From positions 911,001 through 975,000 of the forward strand of contig NZ_CP044011.1 in the NCBI RefSeq assembly GCF_016864555.1: a stretch of 64,000 nucleotides of DNA. The letters are read 5' to 3'. The DNA is from Sinorhizobium sp. BG8 (GTDB lineage Bacteria > Pseudomonadota > Alphaproteobacteria > Rhizobiales > Rhizobiaceae). Shown in pieces: positions 41,148 to 49,966 of the stretch. The translations under genes and the position numbers were made by a program. The notes beneath the pieces are model-generated. The model worked only from the letters and a program-made list of their open reading frames with translations. It did no database searches and had not been told where the DNA came from. Numbering within the stretch: the stretch's first letter is position 1; every line of letters starts with the position of its first letter.

Positions 41148-41603
41148 ATGCTTCTTAACGACGAAGTTCAGTTGTTGCGGCGCGTTCCTCTCTTTGCGGG
41201 AGTTGAGCCGGCAAAACTAAAGCTCCTTGCATTTGCCTCCGATCGCCTGAATTATGCCCCTGGCCAGACGTTATTTCGACAAGGAGACGCTGGTGACGCC
41301 GCCTATGTGGTCTTGAGCGGCAAGGCGGAAGTCATCATCGATTCTCCGGCCGGTCCAATTAAACTTGCCGAAATGGGTTGCAACGCCGTGCTGGGAGAAA
41401 TCGCGATCCTTTGCGATGGGGTACGCACTGCCACCGTCAAGGCATCCACACCTCTCGAAGTCCTGCGCATCAGCAAGGACCATTTCCTCAAGCTGATGTC
41501 CGACAATCCTGCCGTGACGATTCAAATCATGCGCGTCCTGGCCCAGCGGCTGACAAATACGACAAACGAACTGGGTCTTGCCCGCGCGAGGCAGGATGCA
41601 TGA
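41148..41603 (+). CDS. Stand-alone cyclic-nucleotide-binding protein
   Basis: A 151-residue protein that is almost entirely one cNMP-binding domain. It contains LLRRVPLFAGVEPAKLKLLA, the beta-barrel FRQGDAGDAAYVVLSGKAEV, and a phosphate-binding cassette LGEIAILCDGVRTATVKA (~82-97) that keeps Gly-Glu and Arg-Thr-Ala. It should therefore bind cAMP or cGMP. There is no C-terminal DNA-binding helix-turn-helix, unlike Crp, so it probably acts by protein-protein contact. It begins 43 bp after the ABC-like gene; its partner may be that protein (inference). Confidence 0.88.
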   Translation: MLLNDEVQLLRRVPLFAGVEPAKLKLLAFASDRLNYAPGQTLFRQGDAGDAAYVVLSGKAEVIIDSPAGPIKLAEMGCNAVLGEIAILCDGVRTATVKASTPLEVLRISKDHFLKLMSDNPAVTIQIMRVLAQRLTNTTNELGLARARQDA

Positions 41604-41757
41604 GCCTTCTCTGCTAGGTCTCTCCCTCTCCGGTACCGCCAGCGGCGACGACACTGTGAGCATGCCGATCGCTGCCGGAGCCTTCATCGGTTGCAAGCAA
41701 GGCGAGTGCCGACATATGCTGGGATTTTCATAGGTATTTTCTGTAAAGGTCCTTCTT

Positions 41758-42624
41758 ATGAGCAGTTCAACTGGCCTTGCGTCTGACCCGACGAAAGACG
41801 CAGGTACGGTTACGGTCAAGTTCTGGGGCGTCAGGGGAACCCTGCCGGTGGCCGGTCCGGAGTTCGCACACTATGGCGGCAACACCATCTGCATTGAAGT
41901 GCGCTGCGGGCCTCATGTCCTCCTTTTCGATGCGGGATCGGGTTTGCGGCCGGCCGGAAAGGTGCTAGCAGCCGAGGGACTGACCGACATCAACCTCTTC
42001 TTCTCCCACTGTCACTACGACCACATCATCGGATTTCCGTATTTCGATCCGATGTTCAAGAAGAAGACGTCGATCTGCGTGTGGTCCGGTCATCTCGCGG
42101 GGGTAAAGACCACCAGCGACATGCTGCGGGAGTTCATGAGCCCGCCCTGGTTTCCCGCTCCCCTGGATATCTGTACCGCAACACTGGAAACCCGAGACTT
42201 CGACCCGGGCGACACACTGTCGGTGGCGGAAGGCCTGACGATCAGAACCGGAATGCTGAACCATCCCGGAAACGCGGTCGGCTATCGCGTGGAATGGGGC
42301 GGCCGCGTCATCGCCATCATTACGGACACCGAACATGAACCGGGTGTCAACGATCCGACAGTTCTCCAGTTGATCGAGGGCGCCGATCTCTTCATCTACG
42401 ACAGCACCTACAGCGACGAGGAGATGAAGCGGTATCGCGGCTACGGTCACTCTTCATGGCAGCAGGGGATCCGTCTTGCGGAGGAGGCAAAAGCCCGCAA
42501 GGTCGCCTTCATCCATCATGCCCAGTGGCGAACGGACCCCGAGCTCGCAACGATTGACGAGCGCGCGCGCCTCCAGTTCCCCGGGGCATTCGTGGCAAGG
42601 GACGGACAGACCCTGGTGCTTTGA
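41758..42624 (+). CDS. MBL-fold metallohydrolase
   Basis: A 288-residue metallo-beta-lactamase-fold enzyme. It starts with KFWGVRGTLPVAGPEFAHYG and GGNTICIEV, as in PhnP/RNase Z-like phosphodiesterases. The metal site is SHCHYDH (His84, His86, Asp88, His89), with a further Asp in IAIITDTEH and a His pair in AFIHHAQW. Relatives hydrolyse phosphodiesters, including cyclic nucleotides. Given the cyclase and cNMP-binding genes beside it, cAMP turnover is an attractive but unproven role. The first ~17 residues are disordered. Confidence 0.85.
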   Translation: MSSSTGLASDPTKDAGTVTVKFWGVRGTLPVAGPEFAHYGGNTICIEVRCGPHVLLFDAGSGLRPAGKVLAAEGLTDINLFFSHCHYDHIIGFPYFDPMFKKKTSICVWSGHLAGVKTTSDMLREFMSPPWFPAPLDICTATLETRDFDPGDTLSVAEGLTIRTGMLNHPGNAVGYRVEWGGRVIAIITDTEHEPGVNDPTVLQLIEGADLFIYDSTYSDEEMKRYRGYGHSSWQQGIRLAEEAKARKVAFIHHAQWRTDPELATIDERARLQFPGAFVARDGQTLVL

Positions 42625-42794
42625 CGTCAGGCGTTCGCGCGTGTGGTCCCCGCGCGCGTAGCGTGGCATGACACTGGGATGGACCCTGCGTGGGCCTTGT
42701 TTGGGGCCTGTTCCGGCGCGTAGAGTTTTCGTCTTCGGCCGCTCCGGCGAGAATTGCGCTTCCCCATCGCAGGAAGTCCCGGCTATGTAAGGCA

Positions 42795-44504
42795 ATGCCC
42801 TTTCCCCGTCCCTCCGACAAGACGCTCAGAACGCTTAGGCTCGCATCTGGCCTTGTCATGCTCCTCTTCGTGATGATGCACTTCACTAACCACGCGCTGA
42901 CGCTCGTGTCGCTGGGTGCGGCCGAGCGTGCCAGATACTGGATCGGATCGCTGTGGTGGAACCCCGTGGGAACGACGCTGTTTTATGGGGCGCTTGCCGT
43001 TCACCTGTCGCTGGTGTTGCGCTCGATCTACCTGCGGCGAACCCTTAGAATGCCCATTCACGAGGCATTGCAGATCGTCCTCGGCCTCCTGATCCCCCTG
43101 CTGATCGTCCAGCATGTCGTGGGGGTCCGGTTTTCCCGCCTTCTCTACGGTGCGGACATCGACTACCAGACCGTTATCTACAAGCTGTGGGTCATTTCGC
43201 CCCTCGGCGGACTTCGCCAGAGCGTCGCACTTGTCGTCATCTGGACGCACGCTTGCCTCGGAGTGTTCTTCTGGCTTCGGTATCGAAATTGGTATCGGTT
43301 CGCCTCGCCTTACCTTCTGGTCGTCGCAATATTGCTGCCAGTGCTCGCGCTCCTCGGTTTCGCCACGACCGGAAGGGCACTGGAGGCGATCGCGATCGAC
43401 GCGGGTCTCGTCGGGCGAAATCCCCAGATTGAGGAGCAGTCCGTTCCTCGCGAGGATCGGGGCATCGATCAGGAGGCCATGAATGCGAATCTCGAAAGGA
43501 TAGAGCGAACAGCCATCGGGGTGTTCGGGGGCATGCTGCTATCGGTGTTGTTGCTTCGCGCCTTGCGTGCCTGGAGGCAGAGATCGACGGACATTGAGAT
43601 AAGCTACGAGGGCGGCGCCATGGTGAGGGCACCGAGAGGGCTCAGCCTGCTTGAGGCAAGCCGTCTCGGAGCGGTGCCGCACTATGCGGTCTGTGGCGGC
43701 AAAGGGCGCTGTTCCACATGCCGGGTGCGGATACTGAGCAGCAAGTTCCCGCTGCCTCCGCCGGGAGACATCGAGCAGGCGACGCTCCGCCGCATTCATG
43801 CCGATCCCGATGTCCGTCTGGGCTGTCAGCTCCACCCCGAACACGACCTGAAGATCGCTCTCGTCCTTGCCCCGCAGGAGGAAGTCGAGTTGCCGGTCGG
43901 AAGCGGCAGCGTGCGGCCGGGGCGCGAGGCGGAGATCGCCATCCTCTTCTGCGACATCCGCAACTTCACGATGCTCACGGAGACGCGGCTCCCCTATGAC
44001 GTCGTCTTCTTGCTCAACCGCTACTTCGCCATCGTCGGTCAGGCGGTGGAGCAGGCCGACGGCCGGCTCGACAAGTTCATCGGCGATGGCGCCATGGCGC
44101 TCTTTGGTCTGGATGGAAATTCGGAAAACGCCTGTCGAAACGCGCTGAAGGCCGCCGCAAACATCATTCGCAACATCGATCGTCTCAACGAAGAGCTCAG
44201 CCGAGAGTTCACCTTGACCATTCGGGTTGCGATCGGAATCCACGCCGGCCCTTCGATCGTCGGCGTGATGGGCTACGGCGCGGCAAAGAATCTGACGGCG
44301 ATCGGTGACACGGTGAATGTGGCAAGCCGCCTCGAAAGCGTGGCAAAGGAGTACGACAGCGCGATCGTCGTATCCGAACCGGCGATCGTTCAGGCACGGG
44401 CCGAGAGAGGGGATCTGCAGAGCCGCAAGATTGCCATCCGGGGGCGCGTCTCGGAAATGCGTGTGTATCTCGTGACCGAGGAAGAGAGTGGGCGCTTCGC
44501 CTGA
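42795..44504 (+). CDS. Membrane adenylate cyclase with cytochrome-b-like anchor and [2Fe-2S] domain
   Basis: A 569-residue protein; I choose ATG 42795 behind AAGG (the frame is open from 42690). About six TM helices with conserved His (HFTNHALTLV near 30, HVVGV near 107, HACLG near 152) resemble succinate-dehydrogenase-type diheme anchors. After a TM near 240, a plant-type ferredoxin has Cys-x5-Cys-x2-Cys in VCGGKGRCSTCRV (~299-310) and a fourth Cys in LGCQ (~343). The class III cyclase domain has the metal Asp pair in LFCDIRNFTML and GDGAMALFG, and TAIGDTVNVASRLE. A redox- or quinone-sensing cAMP source, similar in idea to CyaC of Sinorhizobium meliloti, is likely. Confidence 0.9.
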   Translation: MPFPRPSDKTLRTLRLASGLVMLLFVMMHFTNHALTLVSLGAAERARYWIGSLWWNPVGTTLFYGALAVHLSLVLRSIYLRRTLRMPIHEALQIVLGLLIPLLIVQHVVGVRFSRLLYGADIDYQTVIYKLWVISPLGGLRQSVALVVIWTHACLGVFFWLRYRNWYRFASPYLLVVAILLPVLALLGFATTGRALEAIAIDAGLVGRNPQIEEQSVPREDRGIDQEAMNANLERIERTAIGVFGGMLLSVLLLRALRAWRQRSTDIEISYEGGAMVRAPRGLSLLEASRLGAVPHYAVCGGKGRCSTCRVRILSSKFPLPPPGDIEQATLRRIHADPDVRLGCQLHPEHDLKIALVLAPQEEVELPVGSGSVRPGREAEIAILFCDIRNFTMLTETRLPYDVVFLLNRYFAIVGQAVEQADGRLDKFIGDGAMALFGLDGNSENACRNALKAAANIIRNIDRLNEELSREFTLTIRVAIGIHAGPSIVGVMGYGAAKNLTAIGDTVNVASRLESVAKEYDSAIVVSEPAIVQARAERGDLQSRKIAIRGRVSEMRVYLVTEEESGRFA

Positions 44505-44682
44505 ACCCCGGGCGCGGCCTCTCCAGCGCTTCGTTCACCCCTGGGAGGCGGGAGTGGCTGGGGGGTAGTGTGTGCCCCGCCTAAGGTCACCGGCTTCAGG
44601 ATGAGGTCACGCCCAAATGCGAGGCGCTTTGGCGTGAGTGGCGAAGCCGAGGAATCGCGACGCCCCCTGGAGGCCTTGGCCG

Positions 44683-45174
44683 TTAGCTCGCGTCGGTCCG
44701 GCGATAGAGGAAGTATCTATCTGGATCGATGGTTGCGGGCTTGGGGAGCGCACTGAGCGCGGCGTGATCGAGCGGCAGGCCACTGACAGCGAGGCCGCCG
44801 GGAGCAAGCATGGCTGCGACGCGCTGGGGCAGCCATGTCAGGGTGATCGCATCCTTGTCGGGATAGCCGGTGCCGATATCGGCATGCACCAGCGCGGCGC
44901 CGCAGCCGGCAAACGTGGCAGCCGTCTCCTTGATCTCGCCGATCACGAGGTTTTCCGGATCGGGCACTGATGAGGAATGTGCGGCATTCGCTCGATCGAA
45001 GGCAACGATCCGGCGGTCCGGAAAGATTTCCCGAAGATGGTGGTAAGTCCTGCCGTTGCCGAGGCCGATCTCAAGGATCGGCCCACCGTCGACCAGGCCG
45101 ATCTGGTCCCGGACGTGGTTGAGGATATCGCGCTGGGCCGTGAGGCGGCGAATGAAACTGTCCAGTCGACTCAT
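44683..45174 (-). CDS. Class I SAM-dependent methyltransferase
   Basis: A 163-residue protein starting MSRLDSFIRRLTAQRDILN. Motif I is ILEIGLGNGRTYHHL and motif II is RRIVAFDRA; LVHADIGTGYPDKDA is motif III-like. It is short for the fold but the core is complete. Its start is 44 bp after the stop of the nucleotide-sugar dehydrogenase gene on the same strand, so it probably shares that transcript. The substrate is unknown; a glycan or lipid target is suggested only by the neighbourhood. Confidence 0.8.
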   Translation of the reverse strand: MSRLDSFIRRLTAQRDILNHVRDQIGLVDGGPILEIGLGNGRTYHHLREIFPDRRIVAFDRANAAHSSSVPDPENLVIGEIKETAATFAGCGAALVHADIGTGYPDKDAITLTWLPQRVAAMLAPGGLAVSGLPLDHAALSALPKPATIDPDRYFLYRRTDAS

Positions 45175-45217
45175 CCTGCTGCATTCCCTCCTGGCTTGCG
45201 CCCTGCGGCCTGCTTGT

Positions 45218-46582
45218 TCAGGCCTTGATGATCGTTTCTCTGGCAATGCCCCGGCGCGCAAAGACGTTGCGTGTGTCGATGACGAGTGGTGACCATTCGG
45301 CCAGGGCGGCATAGTCCACGCCGTCATGGTCCGTTGCGACCAGTACGGCATCAAAAGCGGAAATGCTCTCCTTCGTCCACGGTACCGACCGCATGCCCTT
45401 CAGCGCGCTGTATTCGCGCGTGCGCGGGATCTCGGCTATGTGCGGATCGAAATAGGACGCCCGGCCGCCGCGCTCGATGATCAGCTCAAGGAGCTTCAAC
45501 GAGGGACTTTCACGTATGTCCGGAACGTTCTTCTTGTAGGCCAGTCCCAGGACCAGCACGTTCGACCGGCTGAGCGCCTTGCCGAGCCTGACATCGAGAG
45601 CCTCGGCCAGCCTCGATATGACATGGCGCGGCATCGCGGTATTGATTTCGCCCGCAAGCTCGATGAATCGCGTGGGCAGGTCGTATTCCCGCGACTTCCA
45701 GGTCAGATAGAAGGGATCAATCGGTATGCAGTGACCGCCAAGCCCGGGACCGGGATAAAACGGCATGAAGCCGAAGGGCTTCGTCTTGGCGGCGTCGATC
45801 ACTTCCCAGACGTCGATCCCCATGGCCTCGTAGACGATCTTCAGCTCGTTCACGAGCGCGATGTTGACCGCGCGGAACACGTTTTCTGTAAGCTTGACCG
45901 CCTCGGCGGTCGCATTGGACGACACCGGCACCACGGTCTTGACCACGGCGCCATAGAACGCCTTCATCAGCTCCGCCGCAGCTTCACCCTCGCCGGCGAC
46001 GACCTTCGGTATCGTGGAGGTCTCGAAGTCGCGGTTGCCGGGGTCCTCGCGCTCCGGAGAGAATCCGAGAAAGAAATCGGTGCCGCAGACAAGGCCCGAA
46101 TCCTCGAGGATCCTTTTGACCGGCCCGTCCGTGGTACCGGGATAGGTGGTGGACTCGAGCACCACGAGTTGGCCCGGCCGCAGTCGCTTGGCAATCTCGC
46201 GGGAGGTATTCTCCACAAAGGAAAGATCCGGATCGCGATGGCGGGTAAGCGGCGTGGGCACGCAGATGGCGATCACATCGCATTCCGAAAGGCGAGAGAA
46301 ATCGCAAGTCGCCTCGAAACGGCCGGCGGCCCGCTCCTCGTTGAGCACCTTTTCCGGCACGGCTTCGATGTAGCTGCGGCCGGCGTCGATGGAAACGATC
46401 TTGTCCGGATCGATGTCGAAGCCCGTCACCTGGAAACCGCCGCGCGCGATCGTCATGGAAAGCGGCAGTCCCACATAGCCGAGGCCGATCACGCCCGCCT
46501 TTGCCCGTCTCTGTTCGATCAGCGAGTGAAGGCTTTCGAAATGCGAAGACTTTGATGTCAAGGCCGCCGTGGCTCCATGCAT
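45218..46582 (-). CDS. Nucleotide-sugar dehydrogenase (UDP-GlcNAc/ManNAc type)
   Basis: A 454-residue enzyme. The NAD-binding GVIGLGYVGLPLSMTIAR and PTPLTRHRDPDLSFV are followed by the dimer helix FRAVNIALVNELK and the active-site segment PGPGLGGHCIPIDPFYL with the catalytic Cys. The GGHCIPIDP form is typical of WbpA/WecC/TviB enzymes, which oxidise UDP-GlcNAc or UDP-ManNAc to uronic acids, rather than Ugd (GxGFGGSCFxKD). It supplies an acidic sugar for the surface polysaccharide presumably built by the surrounding glycosyltransferases. Confidence 0.9.
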   Translation of the reverse strand: MHGATAALTSKSSHFESLHSLIEQRRAKAGVIGLGYVGLPLSMTIARGGFQVTGFDIDPDKIVSIDAGRSYIEAVPEKVLNEERAAGRFEATCDFSRLSECDVIAICVPTPLTRHRDPDLSFVENTSREIAKRLRPGQLVVLESTTYPGTTDGPVKRILEDSGLVCGTDFFLGFSPEREDPGNRDFETSTIPKVVAGEGEAAAELMKAFYGAVVKTVVPVSSNATAEAVKLTENVFRAVNIALVNELKIVYEAMGIDVWEVIDAAKTKPFGFMPFYPGPGLGGHCIPIDPFYLTWKSREYDLPTRFIELAGEINTAMPRHVISRLAEALDVRLGKALSRSNVLVLGLAYKKNVPDIRESPSLKLLELIIERGGRASYFDPHIAEIPRTREYSALKGMRSVPWTKESISAFDAVLVATDHDGVDYAALAEWSPLVIDTRNVFARRGIARETIIKA

Positions 46583-46895
46583 ATTAGGAAGAGGCCCTCA
46601 GTTGAGAGAGAACCGGGCGGGTGTCAAGGGTGCCACGTGGCGAAACATTGCTACCCTACATTAGGGTATACGACGTCCGGTCTGGATTTTGCGGATGTTT
46701 TGTACTTTATTGCCGCCGTCGGGCGGACGGTCCCGATCGCAGCTGCAAGTGACGCCGGGCAAGAGAATTGATCGCCTATCCCAAATCGCAAGAGGTGCAG
46801 GAAATCTGGACTTTCCGAGCCCAGCCAATGCGGTTTGTTCCTGCGAAAGCCCGGAAATCGGCCGACGATGAAGCCGCGGCCGGCATGGTCCTCGG
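46583..46895. promoter_or_regulatory. Divergent intergenic region with a TACCCTA dyad
   Basis: About 313 bp between the sugar-dehydrogenase and glycosyltransferase genes. TACCCTA-cat-TAGGGTA (46652-46668) is a perfect inverted repeat in the middle of the AT-richer portion. No gene recognised. Confidence 0.4.
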
Positions 46896-47990
46896 ATGAG
46901 GATCGCATTCTATTCTCCGCTGAAGTCGCCCCGTCATCCCGTTCCGTCCGGCGACCGGCTGATGGCCCGGCAGATCGTTGGAATTCTCCAAAGCGCCGGC
47001 CACGAGCTCGAAGTCGCATCGGAGTTCCGCTCGTTTTCTCCGTCGCTGACGGCTGGCGAATGGCAGGGTCTGCTGGATGGCTCCCACAAGGAGAAAGACC
47101 GCCTCGCCGAGGCCTGGGAGGCGGCAGCACCGCCGGACCTCTGGTTCACCTACCATCCCTACTACAAGGCGCCAGACCTAATCGGTCCGGACCTGTGCCG
47201 CCGCTTTTCGATCCCCTATGTCACGGCGGAATGCTCCTATTCGCAGCGAAGGAACCAGGGGTTTCACGCGAAGACGCAGGACCTGCTGCTCCAGGGGCTC
47301 GAGCTGGCGGCGGTCAACATCTGCTTCACGGCGCGCGATCGCGCCGGACTGGAGGCCGCAGCACCCGGTGCCGCCTTCGCAACGCTCCCGCCATTCATCG
47401 ACTCGGCCCGGTTCCTGGAACGCCCGTTGGCGTCGGGAGACGGGCGCCTCGTCGCCGTGGCGATGATGCGGAGCGGGGACAAGTTCGACAGCTACGTGGC
47501 ACTCGCAAAGGCGCTCGCCGAAATCTCGCACCTGCCGTGGACGCTTTCCGTGGTCGGGGATGGGCAGCGTCGCGAGGAGGTCAAGGCTCTCTATTCGCGC
47601 TTCGCGCCGGACCGGATCGAATGGCAGGGCGAGAAGACGCCCGACGAGATTGCAGAAGTCTTTTCGGCAAGCAGCATCTATGTCTGGCCCGGGCACGGCG
47701 AGGCCTACGGCCTTGCCTATCTCGAAGCGCAGGCGTCGGGGTTGCCGGTAGTAGCCGAACGGACGGCGGGCGTGAGCGAGGTCGTTCGAAACGGTGAGAC
47801 GGGTTTCCTGACGCCCGAGCGGGATACTACCGCCTATGCCGCTGCGATTGCGGGGCTGCTGACCAATTCCGAAAGGCGCCGTTCAATGGCCGAAGCCGCC
47901 CGCAGGTTTGTCGGGGAGGAGCGCTCGCTTGCCCCCGCGACCGCTCGACTTGCCGAAATCCTCGAAAGTCACCTGGGAAGGAAGCCATGA
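46896..47990 (+). CDS. Glycosyltransferase family 4 protein
   Basis: A 364-residue GT-B protein. The N-terminal domain starts RIAFYSPLKSPRHPVPSGDR. In the C-terminal domain, WTLSVVGDGQRREEV and VWPGHGEAYGLAYLEAQASG contain the conserved E-x7-E nucleotide-sugar motif, and GETGFLTPERD follows. It probably transfers a sugar to a growing polysaccharide at the inner face of the membrane. Its stop overlaps the start of the deacetylase gene by 4 bp, so the two are translationally coupled. Confidence 0.88.
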   Translation: MRIAFYSPLKSPRHPVPSGDRLMARQIVGILQSAGHELEVASEFRSFSPSLTAGEWQGLLDGSHKEKDRLAEAWEAAAPPDLWFTYHPYYKAPDLIGPDLCRRFSIPYVTAECSYSQRRNQGFHAKTQDLLLQGLELAAVNICFTARDRAGLEAAAPGAAFATLPPFIDSARFLERPLASGDGRLVAVAMMRSGDKFDSYVALAKALAEISHLPWTLSVVGDGQRREEVKALYSRFAPDRIEWQGEKTPDEIAEVFSASSIYVWPGHGEAYGLAYLEAQASGLPVVAERTAGVSEVVRNGETGFLTPERDTTAYAAAIAGLLTNSERRRSMAEAARRFVGEERSLAPATARLAEILESHLGRKP

Positions 47991-48757
47991 CGCTCGCAGC
48001 GCTTCGCACCGTGCTCGACATCCGCGCCGACGCGGGGAACCCCGCCACCTTGTGGCTGAGGGATGATGATGTCGTCGAGCCCTGTGGTCCGCTTGATCGA
48101 CTGCTCGGGCTTGCCGAGCGTGCGGCAGTGCCGGTGACGATAGCCGTTATTCCGGCTTTCACCGGAAACCCGCTCGCTGAGCGTCTCAAGGATACGCCGC
48201 TGGCCGAAGTGGCGGTCCATGGCTGGTCGCACGAGAACTACGCCGGTCCCCGAGAGAAGAAGCAGGAACTCGGACCGCATCGTCCGCTCGCTGACGTGGT
48301 CGAGGAGCTGCGTGCCGGGCGTGATCGCCTGTCCGTACTTCATGGCGAACGTTTCCTGCCGATGATGGTGCCACCCTGGAACCGGATCGACCGTGCCGTC
48401 GTCGAAAGCCTGCCCGCCTGCGGATACGAATCCCTCTCGGTCTTCGGGACGGAAAAGCGGGCACCGCTGGCAGTCCTCAATACCCATGTCGATATCATCG
48501 ACTGGCACGGCACCCGTGGAGGCCGGGATCATGACACGCTGTTCGCAGAAATTGCTGCGCGTCTCTCCCTGCCGGCGCATGCCGGGTCGCCCACGGGGTT
48601 CCTGACCCATTGCCTCGTGCACGACGCTGCGGCCTGGGAATTCCTTGAACAACTCTTCGAGGCGACCCAAGATCATCCGGGTTGCCGGTGGAGCCCCGCA
48701 TCCGAGCTCACACGGGCAGGCCCTACACGATCACCAGGATTTCCAGGCCAGGAGTAG
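47987..48757 (+). CDS. Polysaccharide deacetylase-family protein
   Basis: A 256-residue protein. It has the NodB-like features LWLRDDDVV (Asp-Asp near residue 26) and VAVHGWSHENY (metal-binding His pair), then MMVPPWNRID. Enzymes of this family remove N- or O-acetyl groups from sugars. No signal peptide is seen, so it may act in the cytoplasm on a lipid-linked precursor. It overlaps the preceding GT4 gene by 4 bp, and its 3' end overlaps the convergent GT32 gene by 27 bp. Confidence 0.8.
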   Translation: MTLAALRTVLDIRADAGNPATLWLRDDDVVEPCGPLDRLLGLAERAAVPVTIAVIPAFTGNPLAERLKDTPLAEVAVHGWSHENYAGPREKKQELGPHRPLADVVEELRAGRDRLSVLHGERFLPMMVPPWNRIDRAVVESLPACGYESLSVFGTEKRAPLAVLNTHVDIIDWHGTRGGRDHDTLFAEIAARLSLPAHAGSPTGFLTHCLVHDAAAWEFLEQLFEATQDHPGCRWSPASELTRAGPTRSPGFPGQE

Positions 48758-49693
48758 CCCGGCCTCGTTCTCATCTGCCGCCTTGCACAGGGCCTTGACC
48801 TCCTCGTGAGGCGTCCCGCGGGCGACGCTGGCCGCGACGAACGATGCGTCGGGGATAGACACCGGGCCGCCCCTGGAGACGACTGTGAAGATCAGCGGGC
48901 CGGTCGACCACCAGGCGGGTGCGCCGGGCATTGCCTCCCTCAGATGCGGGAGCGCTTCGAGCGTCCTGCGGAAAACCAGATGGCGCGGCGGTGCGGCGAT
49001 GAAGGAGTTGGTGAGCAGCAGGCTACCGGCGGAAGTATTGCGGGGGACATCCTCGGCAAGCGCCGAGAGGCCGACGAGAGGCAGGAAATCGTGGAAGCTC
49101 ACATCCCGCCTTGCCGGATACCAGTCGCAGTCGAGATAGATCCCGCCGAATTCCTCGAGGATCGCATAGCGGGCCACGTCCACCGCCCCGGGATAGTCAC
49201 CGTCTTCAAGCATGCCGGCAAAGACCGGATCGCCATCGAAGCCCGCTTCACTGAGCTCGCCTTCACGCCAGAGACGGTACTCGTAGCCGTGTGCTGCCGC
49301 GTGCTCCGCCCATGCCACGGTCGATGCCGGAGGCTCGTTCGGGCCTATCCAGATCTGGTGGATCACCCGGGGCACGGCCTCGCGGCTCGCGGCGGCGAGA
49401 GCCTTGCGCTCTGCGGCATCGAACCGTCCGTACTTTTCCGTCATCGCGGGCGGAGGCACCAGATTGAACTGGTAGCCGATGCGCTTCAGAGGGTCGCCTT
49501 CCGCCTTGGCAAGACGGAGCATCGCCGCGTGAAGGCGCCGTGGCAAACCGATTGCGGTTGGTGTTCCGAGCAGGTGGTTGTCGGGGTCCGCGACCAACGC
49601 GTCGTACATGACCCGAACCTCGTCGAACCGTCGCTGCTCCTGCAAGGCCCGGGCCTCCTCCAGAATTGCGGCGTAGTGATGCTTCGTCTTCAT
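48731..49693 (-). CDS. Glycosyltransferase family 32-like (OCH1-type) protein
   Basis: A 320-residue protein with the GT32/capsular-synthesis signature. It contains VIHQIWIGPNEPPAS, then YRLWREGELSE, AVDVARYAILEEFGGIYLDC and the DxD site DCDW. It probably adds a hexose to a surface glycan. The N-terminal ~100 residues are helical (EEARALQEQRRFDEVRVM, TPR-like). The gene is transcribed against the GT4-deacetylase pair and overlaps the latter's 3' end. Confidence 0.85.
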   Translation of the reverse strand: MKTKHHYAAILEEARALQEQRRFDEVRVMYDALVADPDNHLLGTPTAIGLPRRLHAAMLRLAKAEGDPLKRIGYQFNLVPPPAMTEKYGRFDAAERKALAAASREAVPRVIHQIWIGPNEPPASTVAWAEHAAAHGYEYRLWREGELSEAGFDGDPVFAGMLEDGDYPGAVDVARYAILEEFGGIYLDCDWYPARRDVSFHDFLPLVGLSALAEDVPRNTSAGSLLLTNSFIAAPPRHLVFRRTLEALPHLREAMPGAPAWWSTGPLIFTVVSRGGPVSIPDASFVAASVARGTPHEEVKALCKAADENEAGLLLAWKSW

Positions 49694-49966
49694 GCCTAAC
49701 CTTCCCGGTGCGCAGTCGGCCGCTATTGCCGCGGGCGGATCGCTTTATGGCCCGAGATGGGCCCCATCTCAATGCCTCTGTCATGATTGCCCGCTAAGCG
49801 TGTTGCGAAAATCAGCCGGTCCGCGAGCACCGTTTGCGACCTGAGATTTTATGCGAATGAGGAAATATGGACAGACGTCAATGGCTGCGATAGCCTCAAG
49901 AGATAACAATAAATTCCTCTGTCCGCGTCAGCAGGATGGAGGTGGGGGGCAAGGAACCCGCTCCGC

